A stretch of 64,000 bases of DNA from CAWJFJ01 sp963800065 (GCA_963800065.1 CAWCZO010000010.1:1-64000), one strand, 5' to 3'. Shown: positions 26,114 to 34,497, numbered from the stretch's first letter. A program made the numbers and translations. The notes: generated by a model not told the origin, from the letters alone.

Positions 26114-27201
26114 TGTCCCGAGTTGCTGATTCGCTCGCAATATCGTGCGATTGAAGCGAGGATCTGATCGGCGGTTTTGACCCAGACGTAGGGCCGGGGG
26201 TCGTCGTTCCACAGGACGATCCAGTCGCGGATGTCACGCTCGAGGTTCTGCACGTTGGTGTGGGCACCTCGCTTGATCTTCTTGGTGGTCAACTCGCCGA
26301 ACCAACGTTCGACCATGTTCAACCACGACCCGGATGTCGGTGTGAAGTGAAGATGGAACCGGCGGTGGCGCAACAACCACCTCTGAATGTCAGGGGTCTT
26401 GTGGGTGGCGTAGTTGTCGAGAATGAGATGGACCTCGAGGTTCTCGGGAACCTCTTCGTCGATACGCACCAGGAACTTCTTGAACTCGACGGCTCGGTGG
26501 CGCCGGTGCAGCGAGCCGATGACCTTGCCGGTGGCCATGTCGAGGGCTGCGAACAGCGATGTGGTGCCGTGGCGGATGTAATCGTGGCTGCGTCGTTCGG
26601 GAGTGCCGGGCATCATGGGCAAGATCGGTTGGAAGCGGGCCAGGGTCTGGATCTGGGACTTCTCGTCCACGCACAGCACCACGGCCCGTTCGGGGGGATC
26701 GAGATAGAGGCCCACGATGTCTTTGACTTTGTCCACGAACAGCGGGTCGGTGGACAGTTTGAAGCTCTCGGCCCGATGGGGCTGTAGTCCGAAGGCCCGC
26801 CAGATCAAGCTGATCGACGTTTGGCTCATGCCCATGGCTTCGGCCATCGACCGTGTGGACCAATGGGTGGCGTCGCCCGGCTTCTCTTCCAGGGTCTTCA
26901 CGATCACGGCCTCGACTTTGTCGTCTGTGACGGTGCGCGCTGCTCCAGGCCGGGGCTCGTCGAATAACCCGTCGAGGCGCTTCTCCACGAACCGCCGGCG
27001 CCACTTGCCCACGGTGGTGTTGTTGATCCGCAGGTCGGCGGCCACCGCCTGGTTGGTGGCACCTGTGGCACAGGCCAGGACGATCCGAGCCCGCAGAGCC
27101 AGTGCCTGCGCGCTCTTGCGTCGCCTGGTCAGGCGTTCGAGGACTTCACGCTCCTCGTCGCTCAGCACCAGCTCCGTCTTCGGTCGTCCCCTTGGCGGCA
27201 T
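26110..27201 (-). CDS. IS630-family transposase
   Basis: 363 residues from ATG 27201, full length for the family. The N-terminus has paired helix-turn-helix segments (NQAVAADLRINNTTVGKWRR). The DDE catalytic set is complete: Asp in VLCVDEKSQIQ, Asp in LILDNYATHKT, Glu in SWLNMVERWF. It moves DNA by cut-and-paste into TA dinucleotides. The frame is intact, both terminal repeats are present, so the element may still be active. Its 3' end overlaps the stop codon of the lipoprotein gene by four bases because the element inserted there. Confidence 0.93.
   Translation of the reverse strand: MPPRGRPKTELVLSDEEREVLERLTRRRKSAQALALRARIVLACATGATNQAVAADLRINNTTVGKWRRRFVEKRLDGLFDEPRPGAARTVTDDKVEAVIVKTLEEKPGDATHWSTRSMAEAMGMSQTSISLIWRAFGLQPHRAESFKLSTDPLFVDKVKDIVGLYLDPPERAVVLCVDEKSQIQTLARFQPILPMMPGTPERRSHDYIRHGTTSLFAALDMATGKVIGSLHRRHRAVEFKKFLVRIDEEVPENLEVHLILDNYATHKTPDIQRWLLRHRRFHLHFTPTSGSWLNMVERWFGELTTKKIKRGAHTNVQNLERDIRDWIVLWNDDPRPYVWVKTADQILASIARYCERISNSGH
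26113..26133 (+). repeat. IS630 left terminal inverted repeat
   Basis: GTGTCCCGAGTTGCTGATTCG, matching the right end at 18 of 21 bases, next to TA at 26111-26112. Confidence 0.9.
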
Positions 27202-27279
27202 CGTCGTCTCCCATCGTTGCTGACAACGACGGGAACGCGCCGATCGAGACGAAAATTCCGGGTTGACCGATATTTCTTA

Positions 27280-27300
27280 CGAATCAACAACTCGGGGGAC
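27280..27300 (-). repeat. IS630 right terminal inverted repeat
   Basis: On the minus strand this reads GTCCCCCGAGTTGTTGATTCG, next to TA at 27301-27302. Confidence 0.9.
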
Positions 27301-27359
27301 TAGTCTTGGGGAGCGGTATTGACGCCGAATTACCTGGCGCCCAGGGCTCCATCAGATCT

Positions 27360-27992
27360 TCATGTGTACACGTAAGTAATGAGCCAATGCCCAAGACGGT
27401 CGATAAACACCACCTTCCCAGCAAGAGCCGGATCCGCCGCGCACCCTTGGGCGGCGGTCTGTCCCGACGATACGTGACACACTTGCGCTATCCAGGAGCT
27501 GGCGACTGTCTTGGAGCCACAGTGAGCTATCAACGCCTCATAGCTCGATTGGGAAGCCCGAACGACCAAGAGGCGAGGGGCGAGTTCTGTTACGGGTGGA
27601 GAACCGCGGCCGTAATAGGTCCCGTATCTCTTCGTTAGGATCATGGGCCAGAACGCAGGGTCACTGGCCTTGAGCGCCTCGGTTCGTGAGCCGCCGAGGT
27701 CGAAGATCGCCACGGCGAGTTGACGGAAAGACGGCTGTCGGGAGGCTTCCACGCCGGAAAGGCTGGGGCATCCTGACCGAGCGTCGCCCATACCCTCACT
27801 GATCGGGGCTGGATAGACAGCCCCACCAGGTAAGGACAGCCGCGTAGGTGTAGAGGTGGCACGCGCCGTGGAGGTCGTAGACGACGCCGCTTGTCTCTTG
27901 GTAGTCGATGCCAGAGGTGACGAGCATCCAGCGAAGATCGCCAGGGCGGACACCATCAGAATGACCGTGACACTTCGAGCAACGGCCACCAT
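27360..27992 (-). CDS. Hypothetical lipoprotein
   Basis: 210 residues from ATG 27992, preferred over GTG 28028 because GAGGAAG precedes it by about ten bases and the signal peptide starts there (VTVILMVSALAIFAGC, lipobox FAGC). A Ser/Thr-rich linker follows, then a domain of about 150 residues with three further Cys (GCPSLSG, AHCGSK, VCHVSS) that may form disulphides. I do not recognise the family. It lies just beyond the IS630 element, pointing toward it, so its 3' flank may have been separated from former neighbours by the insertion. Confidence 0.6.
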   Translation of the reverse strand: MVAVARSVTVILMVSALAIFAGCSSPLASTTKRQAASSTTSTARATSTPTRLSLPGGAVYPAPISEGMGDARSGCPSLSGVEASRQPSFRQLAVAIFDLGGSRTEALKASDPAFWPMILTKRYGTYYGRGSPPVTELAPRLLVVRASQSSYEALIAHCGSKTVASSWIAQVCHVSSGQTAAQGCAADPALAGKVVFIDRLGHWLITYVYT

Positions 27993-28633
27993 CCGAATCT
28001 TCTTCCTCTTGGATCCGCTATTCAGCACCGATGGATCCGACTAGGTTGACATGGGATCAAATGATCTGCCATCTCCGGCCTGCGAAACTGCCGAGCTTGT
28101 GCGGGCCGCCACGTGACTCCTTGCGCTGTCAGGTGGGGTCCGGTAAGACCCGTGTTGGCATGGGGATGAAGGGATGACAAGAGACCAGCTGCTCGCAACC
28201 CGCGGACTGTCCAAGACAACGAGCCATCCGGTATCGCCATGGTGACCGAGCGCAATGTCATCCCCACCACCTAGTGATCCCTGCCGAGTCTTGCTCCGGG
28301 TGTCCGCCTCAGAGTTCCTTCACAAGCGGCGCCGTTCGGCTTGCCCGGTAAACCCAAGGGCCAGCTAGCTCGGCGAGGCTTGCCTGCGTTCCGGCCACGG
28401 CGGGATGTACGCACGTAGGGGTAGCCCAGAATCCCCAATAATCGGTACGGCCCATCCCGCCCTCCTCTGCTCCCGCGTCGCGGCGGACGAGTGATACACC
28501 CACAGGCATAGGGCCAGTCTTCGCACTGGGTGCGAAATGAAAATGACTTTCCCCGGCGACACCCCGTTCTGTTGACAGCCTCTTCACATACAACACATAG
28601 CTACTTCACAGTATCGGGCGGCAGCATGGCCCT
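27993..28633. other. Intergenic region between divergent lipoprotein and DUF5666-like genes
   Basis: About 640 bp. A minus-strand open frame (28309-28596) has no ribosome binding site or family resemblance and is not called. AT-rich bases near 28590 (ACATACAACACATAGCTACTT) may be the promoter of the gene at 28634. Confidence 0.35.
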
Positions 28634-29362
28634 GTGAACGACGTGATTGAGCCTTCTGGTCCAGCCGGGAACCCAGATAACACAGCGGAGGTCCCGTCCC
28701 CGCCGGGGTCGACCCCTTCCCCTTCTGAGGTGTCGGCGGCGACGCCCTACCCACCTCCCGGCTCCGAGCGTCCCGAGGGGCAGGGTCCTCCAGGCGGTTT
28801 TGTGCCGCCTCCTGGCTACGCCCCTCCTCCCGGGCAAGGGCCGCCGCCAGGGTACGGGTGGGTCGGATGGCCCGAGCCCGGGCCGTATGCAGTGCCTTCT
28901 GGGAGCGGGCATCGAGGCGTCTCCGGAATTCTGCGCAACACCACCGCGGCCTGGATCGTGGCGGGCGTGCTCGCTCTCACGGTTGCCGGGCTCTCCGCGG
29001 CCCTGGCAGCAGGGAGCTCCAGCCCGGCGCGGATCTCCACACCGATTGGTGGTTTCGCTCCGGGTTCGGGTAGGTCGTTCGGCGGCAGGCCCGGCTTTTC
29101 TGGAGGGACCTTCAGTAATCTAGGCGTCTTCGGGACGGTCGCCAGCGTCGGCACAGACAGCTTTACCGTGACGGGCCGCTCCGATCAGACCGTAACGGTC
29201 GACGAGCAGTCATCGACCACGTATTACAGCGGCGCGACGAGCACCTCGTCGAACGCAGTCGTGACCGGTGCCCGGGTGGCGGTGCAGGGCACCCGCAGTG
29301 GAGACACTGTGACGGCGACACGTGTCACGGTTCTACCCGCCGGGGCGGGGCCGTTGGGCTGA
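28634..29362 (+). CDS. Proline-rich membrane protein with DUF5666-like C-terminal domain
   Basis: 242 residues from GTG 28634. Residues 1-90 are a disordered Pro/Gly-rich cytoplasmic tail (PPPGYAPPPGQGPPPGYGW). One membrane segment spans about 108-128 (AAWIVAGVLALTVAGLSAAL). After a Gly/Ser linker, residues about 160-240 form a small beta domain (GTVASVGTDSFTVTGRSDQT, then VDEQSSTTY and GARVAVQGTRSGDTVTATRV), the pattern of DUF5666. This domain is thought to be extracytoplasmic; its function is unknown. The start codon has only a weak ribosome binding site. Confidence 0.7.
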   Translation: MNDVIEPSGPAGNPDNTAEVPSPPGSTPSPSEVSAATPYPPPGSERPEGQGPPGGFVPPPGYAPPPGQGPPPGYGWVGWPEPGPYAVPSGSGHRGVSGILRNTTAAWIVAGVLALTVAGLSAALAAGSSSPARISTPIGGFAPGSGRSFGGRPGFSGGTFSNLGVFGTVASVGTDSFTVTGRSDQTVTVDEQSSTTYYSGATSTSSNAVVTGARVAVQGTRSGDTVTATRVTVLPAGAGPLG

Positions 29363-29729
29363 CCATCGCCGATCGGACATCCGGCCAACTGACAACCTTC
29401 CCGACGCCCCGGTTGGCTTACGCCTGGGACTACGCCGCCGACCCGCTCGCCGGTGCCGTGGTGGCCGTCGGCATCGCCTTCGTGTTGCGCGGCCGTAGTG
29501 ATAGGTCGGGTGCAGGGGCGGCCCAAGGTGACTTCTTGACCGAGGTCGAATCTTCCGAGCCCTGAGCACAGCACCCTCCACTATTCCTGTGTCGACAGAC
29601 ACGACGGCTCCGACATGCACAGCAGGTCTCGTCCACGGCATGGACGTCGACCGCAGGTCGGGCCGGGTTCCTCGACCTCCTGAGAGCGCGTCTCCCAGAG
29701 AAGGTTTTCGGACTATCGTTCCTCCATAG

Positions 29730-30182
29730 GTGCCCCCGACGGAGGTACCTGGGAAATCTCGCCCCAGACCCCGGCGACGCTCTAGACATGGACGGCGTCA
29801 TGAACCGGGTGCTCTCTTGATTGCGCCAGATCCCCCCGCTGGCGAACACGAACTGAACCTGGGCGCGACATCGTGGCGTCAATTGGCGATGTGTCTCGGG
29901 CATGAGACTGACCTGTGGTTTCCGATCGACTCGGACGGTGGGGCCAGAGCGGTCAGCATCTGCTCCGTCTGTCCCGTTCGCCTGGACTGTCTTGCATGGG
30001 CCGTCGAGCACAACGAAACGGTCGGCATCTGGGGCGGCGTGACGGCCCGGAGCCGTCAGCGCATCCGAGCCGAGCTCCGGCGGACACACGGCTCGGTTTC
30101 CGTCCCGATCGCGCTGGCAGCGAGTCTCAGGCTCCGCGAGGTCCAGGCGGTTATTCCGTGGGACGCCTCCCCAGCATCCTGA
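29730..30182 (+). CDS. WhiB-family iron-sulphur transcription factor
   Basis: Up to 150 residues. The WhiB core is complete: WRQLAMC supplies the first cysteine, SICSVCPVRLDC the C-x2-C-x5-C set that ligates a 4Fe-4S cluster, and GIWGG the diagnostic turn, followed by basic TARSRQRIRAELRR for DNA contact. WhiB proteins bind sigma factor region 4 and respond to redox or nitric oxide. Family members usually start about 25 residues before the Trp, so the GTG at 29730 may be too far upstream (TTG 29817 is an alternative); no ribosome binding site decides it. Confidence 0.88.
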   Translation: MPPTEVPGKSRPRPRRRSRHGRRHEPGALLIAPDPPAGEHELNLGATSWRQLAMCLGHETDLWFPIDSDGGARAVSICSVCPVRLDCLAWAVEHNETVGIWGGVTARSRQRIRAELRRTHGSVSVPIALAASLRLREVQAVIPWDASPAS

Positions 30183-30419
30183 GAAGGAACATTCCCGCCC
30201 TCCCTGGCATGCCGGGGTGCTTGTGGTCGGAACCATGACCGAAACGGCTGTCCGAGACACCAACCTCGTTCGCACCAGTCAGGCCTGGGAGCGGCAGGCT
30301 GTTGGGTTCCTCAAACTTCGGCACCTTGGCCAACGGATGCCTTTTTTTGCGTGGCTTGTCCCCGGCTGAACCCATTTCCCCATCATGCCCGAAGAATCGC
30401 TCGGCAACCCACGGGGCCG

Positions 30420-31067
30420 TCACACCCGGGTGAACGAGCCCAGCCACGCCTGGGCACCCTCGGGGCTGATGGTGATCTCCAGCACCGTCTCTTCGATGGA
30501 ATCGACCCGCCACCCGGTGCCGAAGCTCTGGCATAGCTCGTCCTGGCGCACCCTCCTCGGACCCCAGTCTCCCGGTTGCCTGTCACTGAAACACAGCATG
30601 AAGTAACGCCCGCCGGGCGCCACCACGCCCTCCAGACTGGCCACGAAGCGCGCCCGGTCATGATCGTCGAAGACGTGGAAGAGCCCGCAATCGAGCACCG
30701 TTTCGAACTGCATCCCGATACCGGACAGGTCCAGGGCGTCCCACACCTCGAAACGGACCTCGAGCGAACGCTGCGCCGCCTTCTCCCGGGCCAGCCCGAT
30801 GGCGGTGGGGGCGGCATCGATACCGGTTGCGGTGAGACCGGCTGCGGCCGCCATCAGGGCGTGCTCACCCGTCCCGCAACCCACGTCGAGTACGTGGCCC
30901 CGGATTTCGCCGGCCTCGAGGAGGTGCACGAAGGCGGCCTGAGGTCTTCCGATGTCCCAGGGTGGCGTACCCGCCTGGTAGGAGATGTCGAAATCCTCGT
31001 GCCGTGGTACCCCTGGGAGTGCACCGTCGATCACCCGGTCGCCACGGTCCTTACCATCGTCGGACAT
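30420..31067 (-). CDS. Class I SAM-dependent methyltransferase
   Basis: 215 residues from ATG 31067. The Rossmann-fold SAM site is clear: motif I VLDVGCGTGEHAL near residue 60, then GLTATGIDAAPTAIG (acidic residue contacting the ribose) and FETVLDCGLFHVF (motif II/III). The N-terminal DISYQAGTPPWDIGRPQ is typical of the thiopurine/tellurite-like small-molecule methyltransferases, but the substrate cannot be named. The start overlaps by 17 bp with the end of the broken hicB gene, which reads in the same direction, so the two may have formed an operon. Confidence 0.85.
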   Translation of the reverse strand: MSDDGKDRGDRVIDGALPGVPRHEDFDISYQAGTPPWDIGRPQAAFVHLLEAGEIRGHVLDVGCGTGEHALMAAAAGLTATGIDAAPTAIGLAREKAAQRSLEVRFEVWDALDLSGIGMQFETVLDCGLFHVFDDHDRARFVASLEGVVAPGGRYFMLCFSDRQPGDWGPRRVRQDELCQSFGTGWRVDSIEETVLEITISPEGAQAWLGSFTRV

Positions 31068-31333
31068 CGTCCCTTGATAGCTCCAGTCGTCGACCTACGC
31101 CACCCGCGGCGACGATGGCACCTCGGGCGGAGGGGGGAGGTACGGGCTCGCCGTGTACCCGCATCGATTCGATCTGGAGGGAGGTCGCCTTCCGAAACAG
31201 CTGCTCGACTTCCCTCCCGACCGACGCCGGGGGAAGCGCACCCGGGAAGATCGGGCACATGAGCTGACCAGCCGTCGCCCCCCTGGTCACAAGCGAACCT
31301 CCCGCCTCGGGTTTCGCCTATGTCTTGACACAT
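31051..31333 (-). pseudogene. HicB-family antitoxin, broken by one-base frameshift
   Basis: From ATG 31333 the frame reads GGDGWSAHVPDLPGC, the conserved HicB core. In the next frame follows EVEQLFRKATSLQIESM and HGEPVPPPSA, the conserved second half, to TAA 31051. Removing one G from the minus-strand GGGAGGGA run (plus 31212-31214) joins them as GREEVEQLF and gives 93 residues. HicB proteins neutralise HicA RNase toxins and often bind DNA; no HicA gene is visible here. The gene is divergent from an AAA ATPase with an AT-rich 59-bp gap between. It may be truly dead or a sequencing error. Confidence 0.75.
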
Positions 31334-31392
31334 CAGCGAGGTCCATTTATAGGGATTACGTTAGATATTACTAAATTGGTTACACTCCGAGG
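31334..31392. promoter_or_regulatory. AT-rich divergent promoter region
   Basis: This 59-bp gap between hicB (minus) and the AAA ATPase gene (plus) is much more AT-rich than its surroundings. It contains the imperfect dyad TTAGATATTACTAA at about 31360-31373 and TTACACT shortly before the ATG at 31393. A shared promoter with an operator is a reasonable inference. Confidence 0.45.
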
Positions 31393-32592
31393 ATGGACCC
31401 GGTCCGGAACCCCTACAGCCCGGGCGCCGGGACCCGGCCGCCGGCTCTGGTGGGGCGCGAGCGGGAGATCGAGGCCATGGACATCGCCCTCCAGCGCCTC
31501 CGGCTCGGCCGCGACGGGCGCTCGGCCATGCTCACCGGTCTCCGCGGGGTGGGGAAGACGGTCCTCCTGAACGAGTTCGAGCAGCTGGCCCAGGGCCGGG
31601 GCTACTTCCAGGAGCATGTCGAGATCAACGAGGACGGGGACCTCCCCGTCCGGCTGGCCTCGGCCTTCCGCCGGGTCCTGTTGGCCATGGACGCCCGGCG
31701 CCGGATCGGGGAGCGGGTCCGCCGGGCCCTCGGCGTCCTGAAGGCCTTCTCTCTCCGCCTCCCGAACGGACCGGAGCTCTCCATCGACGTCGACGCCGTC
31801 TCGGGGCCGGCCGACTCCGGCGATCTGGCCACCGACCTGGCCGGCCTCTTCACCGAGCTGGGCGAGGTGGCCCGCGACCACGACACGGGGGTCTTCATCA
31901 CCGTCGACGAGCTCCACTACGTGAAGGCCGAGATCCTGGAGGCCCTCGTCATGGGGCTGCACCGGGCCGCCCAGCTGACCCTCCCCATCACCATCGCCGG
32001 CGCCGGGCTCCCGTCGCTCGCCGCCCTCACCGGCGAGGCCAAGTCCTACGCCGAGCGCATGTTCACCTTCCCCGTCATCGGCTCCCTCGACGCCGCCCAG
32101 GCGGCCGAGGCCCTCCGGGTCCCCGCCGCCGACGAGGGGGTCTCCTGGACCGAGGACGCCGTGCTCCGGGTGGTCGAGGTCAGTGAAGGCTTCCCCTACT
32201 TCCTCCAGGAATTCGGGGCCCAGGCCTGGGACGCTTCCGACGGCCCCGACACCATCGATCTGGGGGACGTCGAGAGGTCCATTCCGGTGGCCACGGCCGA
32301 GCTCGACGACGGCTTCTTCCGGGTCCGGACCGGTCGGACCTCCGACCCCGAGCGGGCCTATCTCCGGGCCATGGCCGAGCTCGGCCCCGGTCCCGTCCGG
32401 TCGGGCCAGGTCGCCGCCCTCCTCCGCAAGAAGACGACCGCCCTCGGTCCCACCCGCGACGGCCTCATCAAGAAGGCCGTCTGCTACTCGCCGCGCTGGG
32501 GCGAGATCGACTTCACCGTCCCCATGTTCGACACCTTCATGCGGCGCTGGATCCCCGACCTGCCCTCGATCGTCGATCGGCCCGAGCCCTAA
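31393..32592 (+). CDS. AAA ATPase of the archaeal-type (AAA_16/ORC-like) family
   Basis: 399 residues from ATG 31393, preceded closely by GAGG. The protein opens with NPYSPGAGTRPPALVGRERE, the usual entry to this family. The Walker A motif is TGLRGVGKTVLL near residue 52 and Walker B is VFITVDELHY near residue 173. Sensor-like and winged-helix-like regions follow (SEGFPYFLQEFG; a C-terminal part near 330-390). Members are cytoplasmic ATPases of poorly known role, often scattered on mobile DNA. It is divergent from a HicB relic. Very high G/C third positions contrast with the AT-rich promoter. Confidence 0.8.
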   Translation: MDPVRNPYSPGAGTRPPALVGREREIEAMDIALQRLRLGRDGRSAMLTGLRGVGKTVLLNEFEQLAQGRGYFQEHVEINEDGDLPVRLASAFRRVLLAMDARRRIGERVRRALGVLKAFSLRLPNGPELSIDVDAVSGPADSGDLATDLAGLFTELGEVARDHDTGVFITVDELHYVKAEILEALVMGLHRAAQLTLPITIAGAGLPSLAALTGEAKSYAERMFTFPVIGSLDAAQAAEALRVPAADEGVSWTEDAVLRVVEVSEGFPYFLQEFGAQAWDASDGPDTIDLGDVERSIPVATAELDDGFFRVRTGRTSDPERAYLRAMAELGPGPVRSGQVAALLRKKTTALGPTRDGLIKKAVCYSPRWGEIDFTVPMFDTFMRRWIPDLPSIVDRPEP

Positions 32593-32639
32593 GCTCAGAA
32601 AGTGCCTGGGTGACCCGCCATCGAACCAACGGAGTGCAC

Positions 32640-33182
32640 ATGACCGAACTTCTGACACTGTGGCGGCGCGTGGCCGACGGCTTCTCCGAACGCGTGGAGG
32701 CGGTTGGACCTCACGACTGGACGAAACCCACGTGCTGCGACGGATGGGACGTGGCCAAGCTGGTCGACCATGCCATCGGCGCACAACGGATGGTGCCCCG
32801 AGCCCTCGGAGCGACCGGCGCCATCGATGCCACCGGCGACGACGCCGTCCTCGTCTGGAAGACGGTGCGGGATGCCGCCGATGCCGCCCTCGGGGCTCCC
32901 GGTGCGCTCGGCGAACAGGTGAAGCTGCCCTTCGGCGAGATGGCAGCCAGGGACGGCCTCGGCTTTCCCTTGAGCGACATGCTCGTGCACACGTGGGATC
33001 TGGCCAGAGCGATCGGTGCCGACGACCGGCTGGATCCGACGGCGTGTGAAAAGGCCCTGGCTGACCTGGAGCCGATCGACGATCTCCTGCGCGGTCCCGG
33101 TTTCTACGGCCCCAAGCTGGCGCCCGCCACCGGTGCCGACGCTCAGGACAGGCTCCTGGCCTTCCTGGGTCGCCAGGTCTAA
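32640..33182 (+). CDS. TIGR03086-type DinB-fold metal-binding protein
   Basis: 180 residues from ATG 32640, with CGGAG six bases ahead. The sequence fits the mycothiol-dependent maleylpyruvate-isomerase-like branch of the DinB fold: TKPTCCDGWDVAKLVDHAIG in the first helix pair and MLVHTWDLARAIG later, placing His residues for a metal site. Such proteins are thiol-dependent transferases or isomerases in actinobacteria; the substrate is unknown. It follows the ATPase gene by 47 bp on the same strand but the functions are not obviously linked. Confidence 0.8.
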   Translation: MTELLTLWRRVADGFSERVEAVGPHDWTKPTCCDGWDVAKLVDHAIGAQRMVPRALGATGAIDATGDDAVLVWKTVRDAADAALGAPGALGEQVKLPFGEMAARDGLGFPLSDMLVHTWDLARAIGADDRLDPTACEKALADLEPIDDLLRGPGFYGPKLAPATGADAQDRLLAFLGRQV

Positions 33183-33204
33183 CCACCCGGGAAGTCCTGA
33201 CCGT

Positions 33205-33599
33205 CCCCGTGGAGTCCCTGGATCCGAGCGCTGGAAGCAGATCTTCGCCTGGCAACACGATCCCGAGACCATCGGGCATGACGAGTACACCTTCTTCGAC
33301 AACGAGGGCTCCGGGACAGCCTTGCTCCCCTACAGCAGGGCCATCACCATCTCCCTGAACCAACGGACGCGCGTGGCCACCCTCGTGTCCTCCGATGACC
33401 AGCCTGAGGGTCTTTCGGCCGCTTCACAGGGAAACGCCCAGGCCACCCTCGACGATGACCTCTTCGTAGACTGGGGGCGCTGCCCTACTTCTCGGACTTC
33501 GACTCCTCGGGACATCTGATCTTCAATGCCCAGTTCCCCACCGGAGTGAACACCTACCGGGCGTACTTCTTGCCGTGGCATCCCCCGAGCTCCAGGGCG
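33205..33599 (+). pseudogene. Arylsulfotransferase (ASST)-like gene remnant
   Basis: No start is present: the frame begins in the middle of the propeller domain and reads FAWQHDPETIGHDEYTFFDN, then RVATLVSSDDQPEGLSAASQ with GNAQATLDDDLF, all typical of the C-terminal third of actinobacterial ASST family proteins. At the G5 run 33473-33477 one base is missing, and the continuation LPYFSDFDSSGHLIFNAQF and GVNTYRAYFLPWH lies in another frame. The N-terminal two thirds of a normal protein are absent, so this is a decayed relic rather than a mere sequencing slip. Confidence 0.7.
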
Positions 33600-33659
33600 G
33601 GACATCGCCCAGCCGTTCGTACCAGCGCTCGGTCTGGTCCGACCCATGGAGGAACAGAG

Positions 33660-33891
33660 ATGACCCCCGATGATCGTCCCGTTCCGACGGAATCGATCCA
33701 GCCGCTTCTCATTGGTTCCGTCGTCGAAGTCAGGACCCGGTACCTCGGGGGGTGGAGCCCCGGATTCCATGTGGCCGATTACGCCGCAGGCGGTTGCCGA
33801 ATTGGGAGGTCGTCCGAAGGATGCCTCTTTGGAAGACATCTTTCAGTGGGCCGACGTCCGCCCGTCACCATCGATGCGGGGCATGGCCTGA
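33660..33891 (+). pseudogene. Small SH3/Tudor-like protein gene with probable frameshift
   Basis: ATG 33660 has an excellent GGAGG seven bases ahead. The frame reads GSVVEVRTRYLGGWSPGFHV and GCRIGRSSEGCLF, and the expected continuation EDIFQWADVRPS appears one base later (after 33831), ending at TGA 33889-33891, to give 76 residues. That order fits small actinobacterial proteins of the type VEVRSRF..W..GFEV..GYRVRRLSDG. Without the shift the first frame runs to 33974 (104 residues) with an unconvincing tail. Function unknown. Confidence 0.4.
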
Positions 33892-33928
33892 TCGCCGTTC
33901 CCCGCATTCGAGCCGGAGTTGTCCGACA

Positions 33929-33950
33929 GTTCACGTTCAGTTCACGGCTC
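33929..33950 (+). promoter_or_regulatory. PHO-box-like direct repeat
   Basis: Two 11-base direct units start with GTTCACG (33929-33939 and 33940-33950). Eleven-base direct repeats with a GTTCA core are the hallmark of PhoP binding sites in Streptomyces. The site is about 50 bp upstream of the gene at 34002. Confidence 0.5.
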
Positions 33951-34001
33951 TGTAACTCTGGCGGCGTAACCTGAACGTGGTAGCCATCGGGAGGTTGGTC
34001 C

Positions 34002-34433
34002 ATGATCGTTCCACGACCTCTTCGGTCGAGACGCTCATCAATGATCGAGGGGATTTCCCTTTTCTCGGGTGGCGGACCGCGCGAGCTGCAGAAGCTCGAG
34101 ACGATCGGGACACGCATTCACGTCGGTACCGGGCGCACCCTCATAACAGCCGGTGATTACGCCTTCGAGGTTCTCCTGGTCCTCGCCGGGACCGCGTCCT
34201 GCCATGTGGGCAGCCGGGAGGTGGCCACCTTCGGCGCCGGTGATTTCTTCGGCGAGGTGGCGACGCTGTGCGGCGGACCCCGCACGGCCACCGTCATCGC
34301 CACGAGCGACATGGACCTCTGGGTTCTCAACCGGGAAGAGTTTGACGAGGTCCTCCAGGTATCACCTGGCATTGCTCGCCGGGTGCTCTGCGCCATGGCC
34401 CGGCGTTTGCGGGCTTCTGATCTCGCCGCCTGA
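34002..34433 (+). CDS. Cyclic-nucleotide-binding domain protein
   Basis: 143 residues from ATG 34002, with GGGAGG eight bases ahead. It is a single CRP-like cyclic-nucleotide-binding domain: VGTGRTLITAGDYAFEVLLVLAG, then the phosphate-cassette region FGAGDFFGEVATLCGGPRTATV, then DMDLWVLNREEFDEVL. There is no helix-turn-helix, so it is not itself a CRP regulator; it may act as an allosteric partner. The cassette GEVATLCGGPRTATV keeps the Glu and Arg expected to bind the nucleotide. A PHO-box-like repeat lies upstream and a hairpin follows. Confidence 0.8.
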   Translation: MIVPRPLRSRRSSMIEGISLFSGGGPRELQKLETIGTRIHVGTGRTLITAGDYAFEVLLVLAGTASCHVGSREVATFGAGDFFGEVATLCGGPRTATVIATSDMDLWVLNREEFDEVLQVSPGIARRVLCAMARRLRASDLAA

Positions 34434-34434
34434 A

Positions 34435-34460
34435 CCCGCCCCCGAGTCTCTGGGGGCGGG
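34435..34460 (+). terminator. GC-rich hairpin directly after the stop codon
   Basis: CCCGCCCCC (34435-34443) pairs perfectly with GGGGGCGGG (34452-34460) around an eight-base loop. It starts one base after the stop at 34433. Confidence 0.7.
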
Positions 34461-34497
34461 GTCCTGACGTACTCGACCGGGGTCCCCTTTCGGGGCT

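Larger units (their letters stand above)
26113..27300 (-). mobile_element. Complete IS630-type insertion sequence (1188 bp)
   Basis: Terminal inverted repeats lie at 26113-26133 and 27280-27300 and match at 18 of 21 positions. TA is duplicated on both sides (26111-26112 and 27301-27302), the IS630 target signature. One intact transposase fills the element. Joining the flanks restores ATC-TAG-TCT, so the host lipoprotein kept its length: the element regenerated the TAG stop. Confidence 0.92.

Noticed and set aside
28309..28596. 95-codon minus-strand frame
   Set aside because: No ribosome binding site, no recognisable domain and no operon context.
29362..29565. Short plus-strand frame after the DUF5666-like gene with a hydrophobic segment (DPLAGAVVAVGIAFVL)
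   Set aside because: No acceptable start codon or ribosome binding site; too short to judge.
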